Positions 1-6,971 of a DNA stretch of 8,887 nt are shown one piece after another. The notes under the pieces are model-generated. The model had not been told where the DNA came from and searched no databases. It saw only the letters and a program-made list of their open reading frames with translations. How positions within the stretch are numbered: position 1 is the first letter of the stretch; each line of letters starts with the position of its first letter. This DNA comes from Marinagarivorans sp. UBA5868 (lineage in GTDB: Bacteria > Pseudomonadota > Gammaproteobacteria > Pseudomonadales > Cellvibrionaceae). Position numbers and translations under genes: made by a program. The stretch is taken from positions 15,503-24,389 of the forward strand of contig DJFQ01000070.1 in NCBI GenBank assembly GCA_002432095.1, read 5' to 3'.

Positions 1-19
1 ACGCTCCTTCAGCCATTGA
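1..19 (+). CDS. C-terminal tail of an unidentified upstream gene (partial)
   Basis: One frame entering from the left edge reads Arg-Ser-Phe-Ser-His and stops at TGA 17-19, 13 bp before the dehydrogenase start. That spacing fits the tight packing of this operon. Five residues are too few to identify a family. From pathway logic the missing dehydratase steps (IlvD/Edd-type aldonate dehydratase or 2-keto-3-deoxypentonate dehydratase) would be natural occupants, but this is inference only. A competing frame stays open to TGA 61-63 and would overlap the next gene by 31 bp, so the call is tentative. Confidence 0.3.
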
Positions 20-32
20 CGAGAAATTTGCC

Positions 33-803
33 ATGCCCCTCAGCAATCAATACCCGAGCCTGAAAGACAAAGTGGTGTTTATCAGCGGCGGTGCAACCGG
101 TATAGGCGCGGCGCTGGTGGAGGCGTTTTGCTGTCAGGGCGCGCGCGTCGCCTTTGTCGATGTCCTGACAGAAGACGCCAACCAATTAGTGCGCAGAATC
201 GGAGAAATGGCCGGCGCTACCGCTCCTCACTTTTTTCACTGTGACGTAACCCGCACGCAAGATTTGCAAAATGTGCTGAAAATCGTTGGCGAACAGCTCG
301 GACCGGTGGCGGCACTGCTCAATAATGCCGCCAGCGACACCCGCCACGACTTCCGCACCATCGACGAAGATTATTGGAACAGCCGCATCAACGTGAATTT
401 GCGCCACGCCTTTTTTGCTATCCAGGCGGTACAGCCTGGCATGAAAGCGGCGGGCGGCGGCTCCATTATCAATTTCGGCTCCATGAGCTGGTACGAATGC
501 CAGGGCAACATGACTGGTTACACAACCTCCAAAGCCGCGCTCGAGGGTATGACCCGAGGACTAGCGCGCGAGCTGGGCGAGGACAACATCCGCATCAACA
601 CACTGATTCCAGGCTGGGTAATGACCGAGCGGCAACTGCGCGATTGGGTCAACGAAGATACGCTGCAGGAAATTCAGCGCAGCCAGTGTCTCAAGGGCCG
701 TCTTATGCCCGAGGACATTTGCGCTATGGCGCTCTTCCTTGCCTCTGACGACAGCCGTATGTGTACCGCGCAGAACTTTGTGGTGGATGCGGGATGGATA
801 TAA
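33..803 (+). CDS. SDR-family NAD(P)-dependent aldose 1-dehydrogenase (L-arabinose/D-xylose type)
   Basis: A cytoplasmic classical short-chain dehydrogenase of 256 residues, predicted to oxidise an aldose at C1 to its lactone as the first step of non-phosphorylative pentose breakdown. The cofactor glycine motif is at residues 18-25 (SGGATGIG). Asp43 at the end of beta-2 favours NAD, Asp71 follows in CDV, and NNAA is at 97-100. The catalytic tetrad is Asn122, Ser150, Tyr163 and Lys167, followed by PG at 193-194. The start is ATG 33, preceded by a weak GACGAG at 18-23. The frame stays open to the left edge, so a longer N-terminus cannot be formally excluded, but PSLKDK at 8-13 is the usual family beginning. 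Signatures such as INVNLRH, SQCLKGR, LFLASDD and a DAGW end recall Caulobacter D-xylose dehydrogenase XylB. Related SDRs oxidise L-arabinose, D-galactose or L-fucose, so the exact sugar is uncertain. The adjacent semialdehyde dehydrogenase and distal lactonase favour a pentose. Confidence 0.88.
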   Translation: MPLSNQYPSLKDKVVFISGGATGIGAALVEAFCCQGARVAFVDVLTEDANQLVRRIGEMAGATAPHFFHCDVTRTQDLQNVLKIVGEQLGPVAALLNNAASDTRHDFRTIDEDYWNSRINVNLRHAFFAIQAVQPGMKAAGGGSIINFGSMSWYECQGNMTGYTTSKAALEGMTRGLARELGEDNIRINTLIPGWVMTERQLRDWVNEDTLQEIQRSQCLKGRLMPEDICAMALFLASDDSRMCTAQNFVVDAGWI

Positions 804-810
804 CCGAATC

Positions 811-815
811 GAGGC
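811..815 (+). promoter_or_regulatory. Ribosome binding site deciding the aldehyde dehydrogenase start
   Basis: GAGGC lies 5 bp before ATG 820. This purine-rich site, together with the family-typical N-terminus MTISGKQLIGGEW, selects ATG 820 over the in-frame ATG at 739. The earlier ATG would overlap the dehydrogenase gene by 65 bp and add 27 residues without family character. Confidence 0.65.
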
Positions 816-819
816 GAGC

Positions 820-2415
820 ATGACGATTAGCGGAAAACAATTAATTGGTGGAGAGTGGACCCTCGGCGAAGCCGGCACTTTCCTAGGCGTAAATCCCAAA
901 AGCGGCCACCAACTCAACCCACCTATTTCCATCGCTTCCAGCCGTCAGGTGGATGCGGCGGTGCGTATGGCGGAAGCAGCCAGCAAAAAATTCCGTCACA
1001 GCCCCATCAGTGTCCGCGCCGCTTTGCTGCGCCACTGCGCAGAACAAATCATGGCGCTGGGCGATGAACTGCTGGACCGACTGAGCGCAGAGACAGGCTA
1101 TCCCAAAGGGCGAGCGGAGATGGAGCGCGGCCGCACTTGCAACCAACTGCGCATGTTTGCCGATTACATAGAAACCGGTGCTTACCTGGACGCCCGCATC
1201 GATACCGCCCTGCCCGAGCGGCAGCCCGTGCCGCGCCCGGATCTGCGCCACGTAAACCAGCCCCTCGGCCCCGTGGTCGTGTTCGGCGCGAGCAACTTTC
1301 CCCTGGCCTTTTCCGTCGCCGGTGGCGATACCGCTTCCGCGCTTGCTGCGGGCTGTCCGGTGATCGTCAAGGGCCATCCGTCACATCCAGGCACTGGCGA
1401 ACTGGTCGCTCAAGCCATTGCCAAGGCGGTGAGTCAAGCGGACCTACCCCGCGGTGTATTTTCATTCCTGATGGACGAAGGCTACGCGGTCGGCGCCCAG
1501 TTGGTGCAAGCCCCAGCGGTCAAGGCAGTCGGTTTTACCGGATCGTTCGCGGGTGGTACAGCGCTGATGGCACTGGCCAACAAAAGGCCGGATCCGATTC
1601 CGGTGTTTGCGGAAATGGGCAGCAGCAACCCGGTATTCCTGTTGCCTAAAGCGCTCAGCGAAAATGCCCCCGGCATCGCCCAGGGTTTTGTAGGTTCCTT
1701 CACTTTGGGTTCCGGCCAGTTCTGTGTAAAACCTGGCTTGGTGATCGCGGTGGACGGCCAGCCGCTCCAGGCATTTCTCGATGCGGCCAAAAAACTGGTG
1801 GAGGAAACGCCTGCCGCCGTGATGCTGAACGAGCGCATCTGCCACAGTTTTCAGCAATCCATGACCGATCGGGCGCGCGGCAAAGGCCTCGACATCATCG
1901 CCCGCGGTAAAGCATCCAGCGATGAAGAAGGTTTTCACAGCCAGGTCACCCTCTTTACCACCAGCGCTGCTCACCTGCTGGAAAATCCTCACCTTATAGA
2001 AGAAACCTTTGGCCCCGCGTCTATCATCATCAAATGTCGGGATCGCGAAGAAATGATGCGAGTCGCGCGGCGCCTGCCCGGACAGCTGACCACCACGGTA
2101 CAAGGCACCAGCGACGAGTTTGGCGAATATGCGGAGTTGATGGATCAACTAACGGAAACCTCCGGCCGGGTGGTCGTCAACGGCTTCCCTACCGGTGTCG
2201 AAGTTTGCCATTCCATGGTCCATGGCGGCCCGTTCCCGGCCACCTCGGACCGTCGCTTTACCTCGGTGGGCACCAATGCGATTCTGCGATTCGTGCGCCC
2301 GGTGTGTTACCAGAACTACCCGGCGGCGCTGCTGCCACCGGCGTTGCGCGACGACAACCCTCTCGGCATTCCGCGATTGATCAACGGCGAACGCACAGCG
2401 GAACCGCTGAGATAA
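820..2415 (+). CDS. 2-oxoglutarate semialdehyde dehydrogenase (aldehyde dehydrogenase family)
   Basis: A cytoplasmic aldehyde dehydrogenase of 531 residues, predicted to oxidise 2-oxoglutarate semialdehyde (2,5-dioxopentanoate) to 2-oxoglutarate with NAD(P), the last step of the Weimberg-type route for L-arabinose or D-xylose and also of hexarate and hydroxyproline routes. Visible catalytic features are Asn159 in FGASNFP (oxyanion hole), Lys184 in VIVKGHPSHP (cofactor), GFTGS at 238-242, general base Glu265 in FAEMGSSNP and nucleophile Cys302 in GSGQFCVKPG. The wording around Glu and Cys and the length just above 500 residues match the KGSADH subgroup rather than generic ALDHs of about 480 residues. 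The gene starts 16 bp after the SDR stop, so the two are almost certainly co-transcribed. The aldehyde substrate is inferred from subfamily and neighbourhood. The dehydratases that would supply it are not in the window and may lie just upstream. Confidence 0.9.
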   Translation: MTISGKQLIGGEWTLGEAGTFLGVNPKSGHQLNPPISIASSRQVDAAVRMAEAASKKFRHSPISVRAALLRHCAEQIMALGDELLDRLSAETGYPKGRAEMERGRTCNQLRMFADYIETGAYLDARIDTALPERQPVPRPDLRHVNQPLGPVVVFGASNFPLAFSVAGGDTASALAAGCPVIVKGHPSHPGTGELVAQAIAKAVSQADLPRGVFSFLMDEGYAVGAQLVQAPAVKAVGFTGSFAGGTALMALANKRPDPIPVFAEMGSSNPVFLLPKALSENAPGIAQGFVGSFTLGSGQFCVKPGLVIAVDGQPLQAFLDAAKKLVEETPAAVMLNERICHSFQQSMTDRARGKGLDIIARGKASSDEEGFHSQVTLFTTSAAHLLENPHLIEETFGPASIIIKCRDREEMMRVARRLPGQLTTTVQGTSDEFGEYAELMDQLTETSGRVVVNGFPTGVEVCHSMVHGGPFPATSDRRFTSVGTNAILRFVRPVCYQNYPAALLPPALRDDNPLGIPRLINGERTAEPLR

Positions 2416-2440
2416 AAATTTGCAGCAACACAAGCGGGCG

Positions 2441-2466
2441 CCGCTAACACGTTCAGTGTTATGCGG
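2441..2466 (+). other. Intergenic stem-loop between aldehyde dehydrogenase and binding-protein genes
   Basis: CCGCTAACAC (2441-2450) pairs with GTGTTA (2456-2461) and GCGG (2463-2466) around a GTTCA loop, with one unpaired T at 2462. This gives a 10-bp stem. No T-run follows, so it is not a standard intrinsic terminator. It sits in the only sizeable gap of the operon (86 bp before the chosen ytfQ start), directly before the gene whose product is normally needed in excess. Plausible roles are an mRNA 5' stabiliser or processing site for the transporter transcript, or partial attenuation. No convincing promoter was seen in the gap. Confidence 0.55.
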
Positions 2467-2501
2467 TGCTTCAATAGACAATAACGATAATGGGCTTGCA
2501 T

Positions 2502-3470
2502 ATGAAATTTCTGTATTTACTGGTTCCGCTGCTGGCGCTGTTCGGCTGCGGAGAATCCTCGCAACAGGCACCCGCATCCGCCACAGAAAAAAACTTAGTG
2601 GTGGGCTTTTCCCAAGTAGGCTCAGAAAGCAGCTGGCGCACTTCATTTTCCGAGTCGGTAAAAGCCGAAGCGGCCAAGCGCGGCATCGAGTTAAAATTTT
2701 CCGACGCTCAGCAAAAACAAGAAAACCAGATTAAAGCCATTCGCAGCTTTATCGCCCAGGGCGTTGACGCCATCATCGTTGCGCCGGTGGTGGAAACCGG
2801 TTGGAAGCCGGTACTGACGGAAGCCAAACGTGCGGGCATTCCAGTGGTAATCGTCGACCGCAATATGGCGCTGGAAGATGATTCGCTCTACCTCACCCGC
2901 GTTGCTTCGGATTTTGTGGAAGAAGGACGTAAAGCCGCGCGCTGGTTGATGGAGGCCACCGAAGGCAAATGCGATATCGTGGAATTGCAGGGCACTGTCG
3001 GCGCCACCGCTGCCATCGACCGCATGGCGGGATTTAATGAAGTGATCGCCGAACACGAAAATGCACGCATCATCCGCACCCAAACCGGCGAGTTCACCCG
3101 CAGCAAGGGCAAAGAAGTGATGGAGGCGTTTCTCAAAGCCGAACAAAGCGGAAAAAGTATTTGTGCCGTTTGGGCGCATAACGATGAGATGGCGATAGGC
3201 GCCGCGCTGGCGATTAAAGAAGCGGGGCTGGATCCCGGCGACGACATTCTTATTGTTTCCGTAGACGCGGTACCGGATATTTTTAAAGCCATGGCCGATG
3301 GCGATACCAACGCCACGGTGGAGCTGAGCCCGCATATGGGTGGCCCCGCGTTTGACGCCATTGAAGCGCATCGCCAGGGTAAAACCGATATTCCCAAATT
3401 GATTACCATTCAGGGTGATGTGTTCACTCAGGCAACGGCCGCCGAAGAATACGCCAAGCGCAAACAGTAG
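2502..3470 (+). CDS. ytfQ: Sugar ABC transporter substrate-binding protein, galactofuranose/arabinofuranose type (YtfQ-like)
   Basis: A periplasm-facing sugar-binding protein (peripl_BP_4 type, ribose/galactofuranose family) of 322 residues that captures the sugar and delivers it to YtfT/YjfF. The mature part closely resembles E. coli YtfQ: VGFSQVGSES at 34-43, DAQQKQENQIKA at 68-79, APVVETGWKPVL at 94-105, DRN at 119-121, ELQGTVGA at 161-168, EFTRSKGKEVME at 197-208, AHNDEM at 225-230 and GGPAFDA at 280-286. Cys157 and Cys221 sit where E. coli YtfQ also has cysteines. The N-terminus is MK, a hydrophobic stretch, then LFGC with Cys16 followed by a Ser/Gln/Ala/Pro-rich linker, so it looks like a lipoprotein rather than a freely secreted protein. 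ATG 2502 is chosen because it gives a canonical signal. ATG 2490 adds four residues and is possible, and neither has a strong ribosome site. Family members bind furanose forms of galactose or L-arabinose. Pathway neighbours favour L-arabinofuranose, by inference. Confidence 0.9.
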   Translation: MKFLYLLVPLLALFGCGESSQQAPASATEKNLVVGFSQVGSESSWRTSFSESVKAEAAKRGIELKFSDAQQKQENQIKAIRSFIAQGVDAIIVAPVVETGWKPVLTEAKRAGIPVVIVDRNMALEDDSLYLTRVASDFVEEGRKAARWLMEATEGKCDIVELQGTVGATAAIDRMAGFNEVIAEHENARIIRTQTGEFTRSKGKEVMEAFLKAEQSGKSICAVWAHNDEMAIGAALAIKEAGLDPGDDILIVSVDAVPDIFKAMADGDTNATVELSPHMGGPAFDAIEAHRQGKTDIPKLITIQGDVFTQATAAEEYAKRKQ

Positions 3471-3479
3471 CGCCTTACC

Positions 3480-4985
3480 ATGTCGGAGCGAAAAACAGTT
3501 TTACAACTGACAGGTGTGTGCAAGCGTTTTAAAGGCGTTTTTGCCGTTAATCATGTGGACCTGAATGTTCAGGAAGGGGAAATCCACGCGCTGCTGGGAG
3601 AAAACGGCGCGGGGAAATCCACTCTGATCAAAGTCATGACCGGCGTGTATTCCGCCGACTCTGGCCGCATCGAATTGTGCGGCACCGCCGTCAGTCCGCA
3701 GAGCCCACTGGATGCACAGCGCCACGGCATTAGTACGGTGTATCAGGAAGTGAACCTGCTACCCAACCTGAGTGTCGCGCACAATTTATATTTGGGTCGC
3801 GAGCCGCGACGCTTTGGTTGTATTCAGTGGCGGCGATTACAAAAGGACGCGCAAGCGTTATTGCGTCAATTCGATTTAAATATCGATGTCAGCGAATCTC
3901 TGTCGAGCTATTCCATCGCCATCCAGCAATTGGTGGCCATCGCCCGCGCGGTGGATTGTTCGGCAAAAGTATTAATTCTCGATGAGCCTACCGCAAGCCT
4001 CGACGCCAAAGAAGTCGTCGTGCTGTTTCGCATATTGCGCAGCCTGCGCGATAAAGGCGTGGCCATTTTATTCGTTACTCATTTTCTCGATCAGGTTTAC
4101 GATCTCACCGATCGCATTACTGTTTTGCGTAATGGCGAAAAGGTCGGAACCTTTAATACCGCTGAGTTACCCAGGCCGCAGTTGGTCGCGCATATGCTCG
4201 GCAAAGAATTGCAAAGCATTGAAGCGGAAAAAACCGCAAGCCGCTCCGACGACACCGCCAATACCACTCTTCAGGTGGAACGCTTGTCCACCTCCCAGGG
4301 GTTGCGCGACATTAATTTCCGCGCGCAAGCGGGAGATGCCGTTGGCCTTGCGGGCCTGCTTGGATCTGGCCGCAGTGAGGTGTGTGCCGCGTTATTTGGA
4401 CTGGCGCCGCTGACGGAAGGGCAACTGTCCCTGCGCGGCAACCACTATCGGCCTAAATCCCCTGCTGATGCCATTGCGTGCGGCATTGCGCTATGCCCGG
4501 AAGACCGTAAAATCGAGGGCATCGTTCACCCGTTAAGCGTACGCGAAAATATGATCCTGGCGCTGCAGGCCAAACGCGGTTGGTGGCGACCACTGCCGCG
4601 CCATGAGCAAAACCAATTGGCTGCCGACGCCACGGCGCGACTGCGAATCGTCTGCTCCGACCCGGAAAAACCCATCGGCGAATTAAGCGGCGGCAACCAG
4701 CAAAAAGTAATTCTGGCGCGCTGGCTGATGACGCATCCAAACGTGTTGGTTCTCGACGAGCCGACCCGCGGAATCGATATTGGCGCTCACGCCGAAATTC
4801 TTCAGTTGATTCGCCAGCTATGCGCGGAAGGTATGACGTTGATTGTCGCTTCTTCCGAAATCGAGGAGCTGGTGGCTTTCAGCAACAAAATTCTGGTGCT
4901 GCGCGATAAACAACTACACACCGTCATCGAAGCCGATGCCATTTCGGAAAATGCGGTTTTGGCAGCGATAGCAGGATCGAATTGA
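3480..4985 (+). CDS. ytfR: Sugar ABC transporter ATP-binding protein with two ATPase domains (YtfR-like)
   Basis: A 501-residue tandem ATPase that energises the YtfT/YjfF pore from the cytoplasmic side, with the length and layout of RbsA/XylG/YtfR proteins. Domain 1 has Walker A GENGAGKST at 40-48, Q-loop Gln89, Walker B LILDEP at 165-170 and His201. Its signature is degenerate (YSIAIQQ around 144-150), which is usual for this subfamily. Domain 2 has a degenerate Walker A GLLGSGRSE at 292-300 with Arg in place of Lys, a canonical signature LSGGNQQK at 402-409 and Walker B VLVLDEPTRGID at 422-433, with Ser in place of the switch His (ASSE, 457-460). Two composite sites of unequal strength are expected, as in its relatives. 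The gene begins 9 bp after the binding-protein stop without an obvious ribosome site and ends 4 bp before the first permease, which implies translational coupling. Confidence 0.94.
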   Translation: MSERKTVLQLTGVCKRFKGVFAVNHVDLNVQEGEIHALLGENGAGKSTLIKVMTGVYSADSGRIELCGTAVSPQSPLDAQRHGISTVYQEVNLLPNLSVAHNLYLGREPRRFGCIQWRRLQKDAQALLRQFDLNIDVSESLSSYSIAIQQLVAIARAVDCSAKVLILDEPTASLDAKEVVVLFRILRSLRDKGVAILFVTHFLDQVYDLTDRITVLRNGEKVGTFNTAELPRPQLVAHMLGKELQSIEAEKTASRSDDTANTTLQVERLSTSQGLRDINFRAQAGDAVGLAGLLGSGRSEVCAALFGLAPLTEGQLSLRGNHYRPKSPADAIACGIALCPEDRKIEGIVHPLSVRENMILALQAKRGWWRPLPRHEQNQLAADATARLRIVCSDPEKPIGELSGGNQQKVILARWLMTHPNVLVLDEPTRGIDIGAHAEILQLIRQLCAEGMTLIVASSEIEELVAFSNKILVLRDKQLHTVIEADAISENAVLAAIAGSN

Positions 4986-4989
4986 ATTT

Positions 4990-6006
4990 ATGCAGCTTAC
5001 CCATCTGACGCAGCACCGGCTGTTTTTACCTTTGCTGGCACTGACTATTATTTTGCTGGCCAATGTATTGTTCAGCCCCGAATTTTTTCACCTGGAATTT
5101 AAAGACGGGCGCCTGTACGGCAGCTTGGTGGACGTGCTGAACCGCAGCGCCCCCACTGCCCTGCTCGCCATTGGCATGGCGTTGGTGATCGCCACTGGCG
5201 GCATCGATCTGAGCGTCGGCGCGGTGATCGCTATTAGCGGAGCCATTTGCGCGAATTTATTGAACAGTGGTTTCGATGCCCTGCCCTTGGTCATTTTTGC
5301 GGGACTTGCCGCGGGACTGGCGGCAGGGACCATCAATGGCGGATTGGTCAGCATCTTCGGCATTCAGCCGATAGTCGCGACCCTGGTGTTGATGGTTGCC
5401 GGGCGCGGCATCGCCCAATTGATCAACAGCGGTCAGATCATCACCTTTCAGCACGAAGGCTTTGCGGCAATTGGCGTGGGCACTGCGCTGGGACTGCCCA
5501 TGCCGGTGATTATCGCGGTCGCGATTTTTCTGCTGGTGCAAATCCTTATGCGTTTTACCGCGCTGGGATTATTCGTGGAGGCCACCGGCTGTAACCCCAC
5601 CGCCAGCCATTATGCCGGCCTGAATGTTAAAGCCATTAAATTTTCAGTTTATGGAATTTCAGGTTTATGTGCAGCGCTTGCCGGCATGATCATCACCGCC
5701 GATATTCAAGGTGCCGACGCCAATAATGCCGGTTTGTGGTTGGAGCTGGACGCAATATTGGCCGTCGTGCTCGGCGGCGCCTCGCTGGCCGGCGGACGAT
5801 TTTCGCTGCCGCTGACCATGATCGGAGTGTTGATCATTCAAACCATGAGCACCACCATTATCATGAGCGGTATAGAGCCAAAATATAATTTGCTCATTAA
5901 ATCGCTGGTCATCATCGTGGTACTGCTATTGCAGTCGCCAACGTTTCGCCAGCAAATTCGCCAATTGTTCGGTGCGGGCAAAGCTATGCAGGGAGACCGG
6001 GTGTGA
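4990..6006 (+). CDS. ytfT: Sugar ABC transporter permease, first pore subunit (YtfT-like)
   Basis: An inner-membrane permease of 338 residues (BPD_transp_2, RbsC-type fold) with about eight to ten hydrophobic segments. It pairs with YjfF to form the sugar channel. Recognisable stretches are DGRLYGS at 39-45, a TALLAIGMALVIATGG helix ending in GGIDLSVG at 70-77, QPIVATLVLMVAGRG at 126-140 and GADANNAGLWLELDAI at 241-256. All closely resemble E. coli YtfT, including a longer first periplasmic stretch than in RbsC. The usual cytoplasmic GGN-type coupling motif is changed to ATGCNPTASHYAGLN (198-212), as E. coli YtfT also departs from it. It follows ytfR by 4 bp, with AGGA at 4973-4976 inside the end of ytfR as the likely ribosome site, and its stop overlaps the yjfF start. 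Confidence 0.93.
   Translation: MQLTHLTQHRLFLPLLALTIILLANVLFSPEFFHLEFKDGRLYGSLVDVLNRSAPTALLAIGMALVIATGGIDLSVGAVIAISGAICANLLNSGFDALPLVIFAGLAAGLAAGTINGGLVSIFGIQPIVATLVLMVAGRGIAQLINSGQIITFQHEGFAAIGVGTALGLPMPVIIAVAIFLLVQILMRFTALGLFVEATGCNPTASHYAGLNVKAIKFSVYGISGLCAALAGMIITADIQGADANNAGLWLELDAILAVVLGGASLAGGRFSLPLTMIGVLIIQTMSTTIIMSGIEPKYNLLIKSLVIIVVLLLQSPTFRQQIRQLFGAGKAMQGDRV
5990..5996 (+). promoter_or_regulatory. Strong ribosome binding site for yjfF, inside the end of ytfT
   Basis: AGGGAGA is 6 bp upstream of the GTG at 6003 and is the best Shine-Dalgarno match in the window. It supports the rare start codon and the 4-bp GTGA overlap. The site may compensate for the weaker GTG so that the two permeases are made in balance. 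Confidence 0.7.
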
Positions 6007-6971
6007 ACCGCCGTTATCTTCCTGTCGCCGTCACTGCAGTTCTCTTTGTCGCATTGTTTATCGCCGGATCGCTGCAATTTTCCGGATTTGCCAGTGCGCG
6101 AGTAATTCTGAATTTATTTACCGATAACGCGTTTCTCGCCATCACCGCGCTGGGTATGACGTTTGTCATTTTGTCCGGCGGTATCGATTTAAGTGTTGGC
6201 GCGGTGCTGGCATTCAGCAGTGTGTTGTGCGCAACCCTGGTGGAAAATTACGGCTGGCATCCGCTGCAGGCATTTCCCGTGGTATTGCTGCTCGGCGCCG
6301 TCTTTGGCACCACTATGGGCGTGTTGATCCACACCTATAAATTACAACCGTTTATCGTCACACTGGCCGGAATGTTTTTCGCTCGCGGTCTGGCAACGGT
6401 GCTCAGTGAACAATCCATTGCCATCGAACATCCATTTTTTGACGCCATCAATAATTTCGGTTTTTCTCTACCGGGCCGCGGGTGGCTGAGCAGTGCCACA
6501 CTAGTGCTGATTGCCGTGTTTGCCTTCGGCACTTGGCTCGCGCATTTCACCCGCCTCGGCGGTTACATTTATGCCATCGGCGGAAATTCCCAATCCGCCG
6601 TTTTGTTGGGTGTTCCCATGGGGATGACCACCATCGCCATTTACACACTGAGCAGTACGCTGGCGGCTCTGGCGGGCATTGTGTATTCCTTTTACACCGC
6701 ATCGGGTTATGCCCTCACCGGCATTGGCCTGGAGCTTGATGCGATTGCTGCCGTGGTTATCGGTGGCACGCTGATCAGCGGTGGCTACGGTTATGTGCTG
6801 GGCACGTTGCTGGGTGTAATGACGATGGGCCTGATTCAGACTTGGATTTCTTTTCACGGTGGCTTGAGCAGCTGGTGGACAAAAATCTTTATCGGTGGCC
6901 TGGTATTGTCCTTTATGATTTTTCAGCGCTGGATTGCTGTGGGACTGCATACGAGGCTACAACAAAAATGA
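6003..6971 (+). CDS. yjfF: Sugar ABC transporter permease, second pore subunit (YjfF-like)
   Basis: An inner-membrane permease of 322 residues, partner of YtfT in the heteromeric furanose importer. Family features are FASARVI at 29-35, TDNAFLAI at 40-47, GGIDLSVG at 59-66, a QPFIVTLAGMFFARGL helix at 115-130, the cytoplasmic YAIGGN coupling motif at 190-195, LELDAIAAVVIGGT at 243-256 and SSWWTKI near the C-terminus. These recall E. coli YjfF almost stretch by stretch, and the presence of two different permeases separates this transporter from single-permease ribose or xylose systems. Translation starts at GTG 6003 within the ytfT stop (GTGA). The gene ends at TGA 6969-6971, which overlaps the ATG of the lactonase. 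Confidence 0.93.
   Translation: MNRRYLPVAVTAVLFVALFIAGSLQFSGFASARVILNLFTDNAFLAITALGMTFVILSGGIDLSVGAVLAFSSVLCATLVENYGWHPLQAFPVVLLLGAVFGTTMGVLIHTYKLQPFIVTLAGMFFARGLATVLSEQSIAIEHPFFDAINNFGFSLPGRGWLSSATLVLIAVFAFGTWLAHFTRLGGYIYAIGGNSQSAVLLGVPMGMTTIAIYTLSSTLAALAGIVYSFYTASGYALTGIGLELDAIAAVVIGGTLISGGYGYVLGTLLGVMTMGLIQTWISFHGGLSSWWTKIFIGGLVLSFMIFQRWIAVGLHTRLQQK

Noticed and set aside
739..819. Extension of the aldehyde dehydrogenase by 27 residues from ATG 739
   Set aside because: It would overlap the SDR gene by 65 bp. The added residues do not resemble the family, while ATG 820 has a GAGG ribosome site and a typical N-terminus.
2486..2491. GATAAT as a -10 promoter element before the binding-protein gene
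   Set aside because: It overlaps the possible start codon at 2490 and has no -35 element at proper spacing (GCGGTG would be there).
3909..3929. Missing LSGGQ signature in the first ATPase domain as a sign of a broken gene
   Set aside because: Degenerate signatures in domain 1 and a degenerate Walker A in domain 2 are normal for RbsA/YtfR-type double ATPases. All other motifs are intact.
6842..6967. Earlier in-frame start of the lactonase at ATG 6842
   Set aside because: It lies within conserved yjfF coding sequence, and the added residues are an out-of-frame reading of that permease. ATG 6968 overlaps the yjfF stop as expected in this operon.
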